Shown: positions 5,988-9,326 of the stretch, piece by piece
How positions within the stretch are numbered: position 1 is the first letter of the stretch
Layout: every line of letters begins with the position of its first letter
DNA from: Ga0077527 sp038316355
GTDB taxonomy: Bacteria; Pseudomonadota; Gammaproteobacteria; Burkholderiales; SG8-41
DNA: 9,326 nt
Direction: 5' to 3'
NCBI GenBank assembly: GCA_038316355.1
Contig: JBBQAO010000118.1
Location: forward strand, 1-9,326
The notes under the pieces: generated by a model
Seen by the model: the letters and a program-made list of their open reading frames with translations, nothing else
The model's database searches: none
Told to the model about the DNA's origin: nothing
Position numbers and translations under genes: made by a program

Positions 5988-6629
5988 CTGAAACGCATCG
6001 CAATACTGATTTCCGGACGCGGCAGCAACATGGAAGCCCTGCTCGCCGCAAAGCTGCCGGCGCAGATCTCTGCGGTCATCAGCAACGACCCGGCGGCGAA
6101 AGGCCTGGACACCGCGGCGCGCCACGGCGTGGCGACCACCGTGGTCAATCATCGCGAACATGCACAACGCGCGGATTTCGATGCCGCGCTGGCACTGGCC
6201 ATCGAAGCTGCCAGGGCTGACCTCGTGGTGCTTGCAGGTTTCATGCGCGTGCTGACCGCGGACTTTGTCAATCGTTATCACGGCCGCATGATTAACATCC
6301 ACCCTTCGCTGCTGCCGACCTTCCCCGGACTGCACACCCATCGCCAGGCACTGGATGCTGGCGTACGCGTCCACGGCTGCACGGTGCATTTCGTCACGCC
6401 TCAGCTCGACCATGGCCCGATCATCATCCAGGCTGCTGTGCCGGTGTTGTCCGGCGACAACGAAGACGCCCTCGCCGCGCGGGTGCTCGCCGAAGAACAC
6501 CGCATTTATCCGCAGGCGGTGCGCTGGTTATGCGAAAACCGTGTCACGTTGACCGCCGACGGCCGGGTCAACATCAGCGATGTACGCCCTGCTGCGCATG
6601 CACTGCTCTCCCCCGCACTTGATGTTTAA
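5988..6629 (+). CDS. purN: Phosphoribosylglycinamide formyltransferase (10-formyl-THF dependent)
   Basis: PurN transfers a formyl group from 10-formyltetrahydrofolate to glycinamide ribonucleotide, step 3 of IMP synthesis. From CTG at 5988 the product has 213 residues, against 212 in E. coli. The first strand and phosphate loop read KRIAILISGRGSN (2-14); VLAGFMRVLTADFV precedes the catalytic NIHPSLLP, with N103 and H105 matching E. coli N106 and H108; D141 in LDHGPII matches D144. The first in-frame ATG (6030, residue 15) would delete the first strand and the GAR-phosphate loop, so it is very unlikely to be the start. An upstream CTG at 5982 is possible but too close to the Shine-Dalgarno. 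The gene follows purM by 29 bases and overlaps or abuts the next gene. Confidence 0.94.
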   Translation: MKRIAILISGRGSNMEALLAAKLPAQISAVISNDPAAKGLDTAARHGVATTVVNHREHAQRADFDAALALAIEAARADLVVLAGFMRVLTADFVNRYHGRMINIHPSLLPTFPGLHTHRQALDAGVRVHGCTVHFVTPQLDHGPIIIQAAVPVLSGDNEDALAARVLAEEHRIYPQAVRWLCENRVTLTADGRVNISDVRPAAHALLSPALDV

Positions 6630-7344
6630 TTCGATGCTTAAATTATTCATCACGGCGTTACTGATCACCGGCACATTGCTGCAACCGGCTTCCGCTGCGG
6701 TCACCGCACCGCAGGCAGTGCAGGCGCAATACGATTTGTCGATGAACGGCACCGCGATCGCGGTGATACAGGAAACCTTTGAAACCGGCAATGGTACCTA
6801 TCAGGCCGCCAGCGAAACCCAGGCCATCGGCCTGTTCGCGCTGGTGCAGCGCCGGCCCGGACGCGTCACCAGCAGCGGCGAAGTCGGCAGCGACGGGCTG
6901 CGCCCGAAAACATTCGACGGCACCCGCGGCTCCGGTGATGCGCGGCGGGTGCACGCCGGGTTTGACTGGACCGCGGGCACGCTGACATTTACCCACGACG
7001 GCCGCAGCGAAACCGCGACGCTGCCGCCGGGCACCCAGGACCGGTTGTCGGTGATGTACCAGTTCCTGTTTCTGGATCCGGCAAAACTCAAAGGTCTGGC
7101 ATTCGCGATGACCAACGGCCGCAAACTCGACCAGTACCGCTACGCGATCGGCCCCGACACGACCATCGACACGCCGCTCGGCCGTATGGCGGTGATTCAT
7201 CTGGTCAAACAACATGCCGTGGGGGAAACCGCGACTGAAATCTGGCTGGCGCGCGAACATCGGCTGATGCCGGTCAAAATGCGCATCGTCGAAGACGACG
7301 GCAAGCGCTACGAGCAGATCATCTCCCGTCTGGAAATCCGGTGA
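6622..7344 (+). CDS. Secreted DUF3108 protein
   Basis: A 240-residue protein of the DUF3108 family (PF11306), function unknown. A signal peptide is clear: MLKLFITALLITGTLL followed by QPASA, with likely cleavage after A25, so the mature protein is periplasmic or outer-membrane associated. The remainder looks beta-rich, from AQYDLSMNG to the C-terminus (YEQIISRLEIR). Typical features are GLRPKTFDGTRG, LPPGTQDRLSVMYQFLF and TIDTPLGR (181-188), which recur in the next gene, so the two are tandem paralogs. The start is uncertain: ATG 6622 overlaps the purN end by 8 bases, ATG 6634 lies 4 bases past the purN stop; neither has a Shine-Dalgarno, so translation probably depends on purN. The stop overlaps the next start as GTGA. 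Confidence 0.85.
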   Translation: MFNSMLKLFITALLITGTLLQPASAAVTAPQAVQAQYDLSMNGTAIAVIQETFETGNGTYQAASETQAIGLFALVQRRPGRVTSSGEVGSDGLRPKTFDGTRGSGDARRVHAGFDWTAGTLTFTHDGRSETATLPPGTQDRLSVMYQFLFLDPAKLKGLAFAMTNGRKLDQYRYAIGPDTTIDTPLGRMAVIHLVKQHAVGETATEIWLAREHRLMPVKMRIVEDDGKRYEQIISRLEIR

Positions 7345-8363
7345 AGCGCGGACCCGCGACGCGCTTGCTCGCCGCCGCGGCAGTGTCAGTTGCCGCGCAT
7401 GCCGCATTGCTCGCCGGCTCCTGGCTGACGCTGCCGGAACCCGTGCCGGAACTGCCGCCGCTGAATGTGCAATTGCAAGCGCTGGCACCGCCAGCCGTGC
7501 CGCGCGCCAAAACCGAACCGCAGCGCAAGCCGCAAGCGCGACGTATCGCCACCGCAACACGCACGGCGCCGCAACCGGAAGCCATACCACCCGCTGCACC
7601 GGATCCGGGGCCTGTTGCAGAACCGGCGCCCCCCGCAGCGGAACCGGTGGTCGTCGCCAGCGCAGCACCTACAGTGTTTCAGCCCCCGGTCGTGCCCCCC
7701 CTGCCGAGTTTTCCGCGCAAGGGCCGCATCACTTATTCATTAACCATGGGCCCCGACCACACCACGGTCGGTCGCACGGTGCAGACCTGGGAATTCGACG
7801 GCGCGCAGTACACGCTGGGCAATCAGTCAGAAAGCACAGGATTGGTCGAAGTATTCCGGCCAACCCGCTACCTCTACGTAAGCAAAGGCACCGTATCCGA
7901 CCAGGGATTGCGGCCAGATCGATTCGTATCCAGCGTCAAACGTGGAAGCCGCAGCGAGGAGTCCCTCGCGGTGTTCAACTGGGAGCAGGGCCAGGTGCGC
8001 CTGGGCCGCGTGCCGCAGCAGGACACCGTGGCCTTGCCTGCAGGCAGCCAGGACATTCTCAGTTTCATGTATCAACTGGCACTGATGCCACCGGCCCCCG
8101 GGCGCATCACGGTGCCGTTCACCCGCGGCCGGCAACTGGAGATCACCAGCTTCGACGTGTTGCCTGCGGAAACCATCGACACGCCGCTGGGCCGCCTGCG
8201 CGCGGTGCCGGTGATCCAGACCCGCGAAAGCGGGCGCGAAAGCCTGGCGGTCTGGCTGGCCACGGAATACCGCAACCTGCCGCTTCGCATCCGTTTTTTC
8301 AACCGCGACGGCGAGCTGTCTGGCGAACAGCTGGTCAATGCCATTCAAGTCAGCGAACAATGA
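7341..8363 (+). CDS. DUF3108 protein with TonB-like N-terminus
   Basis: A 340-residue protein in three parts. Residues 1-8 are a short basic cytoplasmic end. One membrane helix at about 9-28 contains S16-VAA-H20, the same spacing and even the same residue numbers as the S16/H20 pair of E. coli TonB. A Pro/Ala-rich linker runs from about 31 to 125 (LPEPVPELPPLNVQLQAL, then PPAAPDPGPVAEPAPPAAEP). A beta-rich DUF3108 domain runs from 127 to the end with TYSLTMGP, GLRPDRFVSSVKRG, LPAGSQDILSFMYQ and TIDTPLGR (278-285), paralogous to the preceding gene. It is predicted to be anchored in the inner membrane with the C-terminal domain in the periplasm. The start GTG overlaps the previous stop (GTGA), and its own TGA overlaps the next ATG (ATGA), so the three genes are translationally coupled. 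Function is unknown. Confidence 0.87.
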   Translation: MKRGPATRLLAAAAVSVAAHAALLAGSWLTLPEPVPELPPLNVQLQALAPPAVPRAKTEPQRKPQARRIATATRTAPQPEAIPPAAPDPGPVAEPAPPAAEPVVVASAAPTVFQPPVVPPLPSFPRKGRITYSLTMGPDHTTVGRTVQTWEFDGAQYTLGNQSESTGLVEVFRPTRYLYVSKGTVSDQGLRPDRFVSSVKRGSRSEESLAVFNWEQGQVRLGRVPQQDTVALPAGSQDILSFMYQLALMPPAPGRITVPFTRGRQLEITSFDVLPAETIDTPLGRLRAVPVIQTRESGRESLAVWLATEYRNLPLRIRFFNRDGELSGEQLVNAIQVSEQ

Positions 8364-9326
8364 GAACTGCCATTAAAAACCCTGCCATTCCCGAATCCGC
8401 CGCACGCGTGCCCAACATACTGCGTCTCGCTGACGCCACAACTGCGCTGTCGCGCGTGCTGACCTTCACCTATCCGGCCGATGCCGTGCTCGGCCGTTAT
8501 TTCCGCGAACGCCATGTCCTCGGCCAGCACGACCGCGCCTTCGTCGCAGAGGCGGTGTTCGGTGTGTTGCGCCGGAAAATGCTGTTTGACCATGTCGCGC
8601 CCGAGGCCACACCGCGGCAGCTGGTGCTGCTGTGGCTGGCGCGCATCGCCGGCTTCAGCAGCCGCGAGCTGACACCGCTCTGCAAAACCGATGAAATCCA
8701 GTGGCTCAATGCAACACGTTCACAAGCGGGTGCCCTGCCGCTCAGCGCCGAAGCCGACCTGCCGCAATGGATCATCGACCGGCTGCTGCCGCAGCACGAT
8801 GACGACTTCATCCGCAAGCTCGGCCGCGCGCTGCAGGATCCGGCGCCGCTCGATCTGCGGGTCAATACCATACGCAGCAACCATGATGCGGTACTCGCCG
8901 ATCTCAACGCCAGCGGCATCGAAGCAACAGCAATGCCCTTTTCGCCAATCGGCATCCGCGTCAAGGGCAAACCGTCGATCAACCGCCACCCGTTGTTCAC
9001 CAGTGGCGCCATTGAAGTGCAGGACGAGGGCAGCCAGCTGCTGGGCTACCTGCTGGCACCGCGGCGCACGGATCTGGTGGTTGATTTTTGCGCCGGCGCC
9101 GGCGGCAAGACGCTGATGCTGGGCGCGCTGATGCATTCGCAGGGCCGGATTTATGCATTCGACGTCTCGCAGAAACGGCTGGACAACCTGAAGCCGCGGC
9201 TGAAACGCTCCGGCCTCGCAAAGCAGCACCCGCTGGTCTTCGGGCACTAGAACTAGACCAAGGAAAAAAGACTGGCCGCCAAAATCGACCGTGTGCTGGT
9301 CGATGCTCCGTGCAGCGGGCTCGGCA
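8360..9326 (+). pseudogene. RsmB/NOP-family rRNA cytosine-5 methyltransferase, two in-frame TAG codons, 3' end outside window
   Basis: SAM-dependent RNA m5C methyltransferase related to RsmB/RsmF. The open part (8360-9250) encodes 296 residues: an N-terminal RNA-binding region (ATTALSRVLTFTYPADAVL, HDRAFVAEAVFGVLRR), the LDLRVNT strand at about 170, IEVQDEGSQLLGYLL, SAM motif I VVDFCAGAGGKT (240-251) and IYAFDVSQKRLDNLKPRL. TAG at 9248-9250 (codon 297) and TAG at 9254-9256 (codon 299) interrupt it. The same frame then continues with KEKRLAAKIDRVLVDAPCSGLG, including the catalytic cysteine (C318 counting each TAG as a residue), to the window end. No frameshift is needed. Family members are usually near 430 residues. 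It could be a young pseudogene, a sequence error, or a recoded or readthrough gene. The start ATG overlaps the DUF3108 stop. Confidence 0.88.
9246..9257 (+). repeat. Tandem ACTAGA hexamer carrying both TAG codons
   Basis: ACTAGA occurs at 9246-9251 and 9252-9257, back to back. Each copy supplies one in-frame TAG of the methyltransferase gene. This may be a 6-bp duplication of a single amber or coincidence; spacing to flanking conserved residues looks normal as far as the family pattern can be recalled. Confidence 0.8.

Noticed and set aside
5724..6500. Minus-strand ORF of 258 residues opposite purM and purN
   Set aside because: It lies entirely over two well-identified enzymes and shows no domain of its own.
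6658..7668. Minus-strand ORF of 336 residues opposite the DUF3108 genes
   Set aside because: Low-complexity Ala/Arg/Val composition typical of an antisense shadow; it covers two recognisable plus-strand genes.
8360..9326. Genome-wide reassignment of TAG to an amino acid
   Set aside because: All other genes are full length under the standard code with no internal TAG, and one local pair of ambers is insufficient evidence.
8360..9326. Frameshift in the methyltransferase gene
   Set aside because: The conserved sequence before and after the stops is in the same frame (8360 and 9272 are in phase), so only nonsense codons interrupt it.

Overview
The window looks like a piece of a GC-rich betaproteobacterial chromosome. 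This is inferred from gene content and order (folK, pcnB, HAD phosphatase, hda, AI-2E permease, then divergently purM, purN, two DUF3108 genes, an RsmB/NOP methyltransferase) and from the protein sequences; no database search was possible. Coding density is very high, and there is no gene-free stretch longer than about 200 bases except the repeat array at the left edge.

Left half, minus strand, read right to left from 4729: an AI-2E family membrane protein, hda (replication-initiation regulator), a HAD-IB phosphatase, pcnB (poly(A) polymerase I) and folK (folate synthesis). pcnB-folK also has its own candidate promoter with a perfect TATAAT at 2193-2198. Two tandem-repeat arrays sit exactly at gene ends on this strand: five to six 14-bp units between the AI-2E gene and hda (3601-3680), and seven 35-bp units covering the end of folK and running off the left edge (1-245). 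In both, every intact unit carries an ATGA stop/start overlap, and the period is one less than a multiple of three, so the arrays read as chains of tiny ORFs, each stopping on the start of the next. In the first array the chain links the AI-2E stop directly to the hda start.

Right half, plus strand: purM and purN (steps 5 and 3 of IMP synthesis) start at non-ATG codons, TTG and CTG, each behind a good Shine-Dalgarno sequence. They are followed by two DUF3108 proteins (one secreted, one with a TonB-like N-terminus) joined by 4-base overlaps, and by an RsmB/NOP-family rRNA cytosine-5 methyltransferase. The methyltransferase frame is interrupted by two in-frame TAG codons at 9248 and 9254 although conserved sequence, including the catalytic DAPCSG motif, continues in the same frame to the window edge.

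Between the two halves, 4730-4899 is a divergent control region with three copies of CTTACTGGACA and a GC-rich hairpin. The points most worth checking are the ATGA-chained arrays, the double amber in the methyltransferase, the TonB-like DUF3108 protein, and the CTG start of purN.
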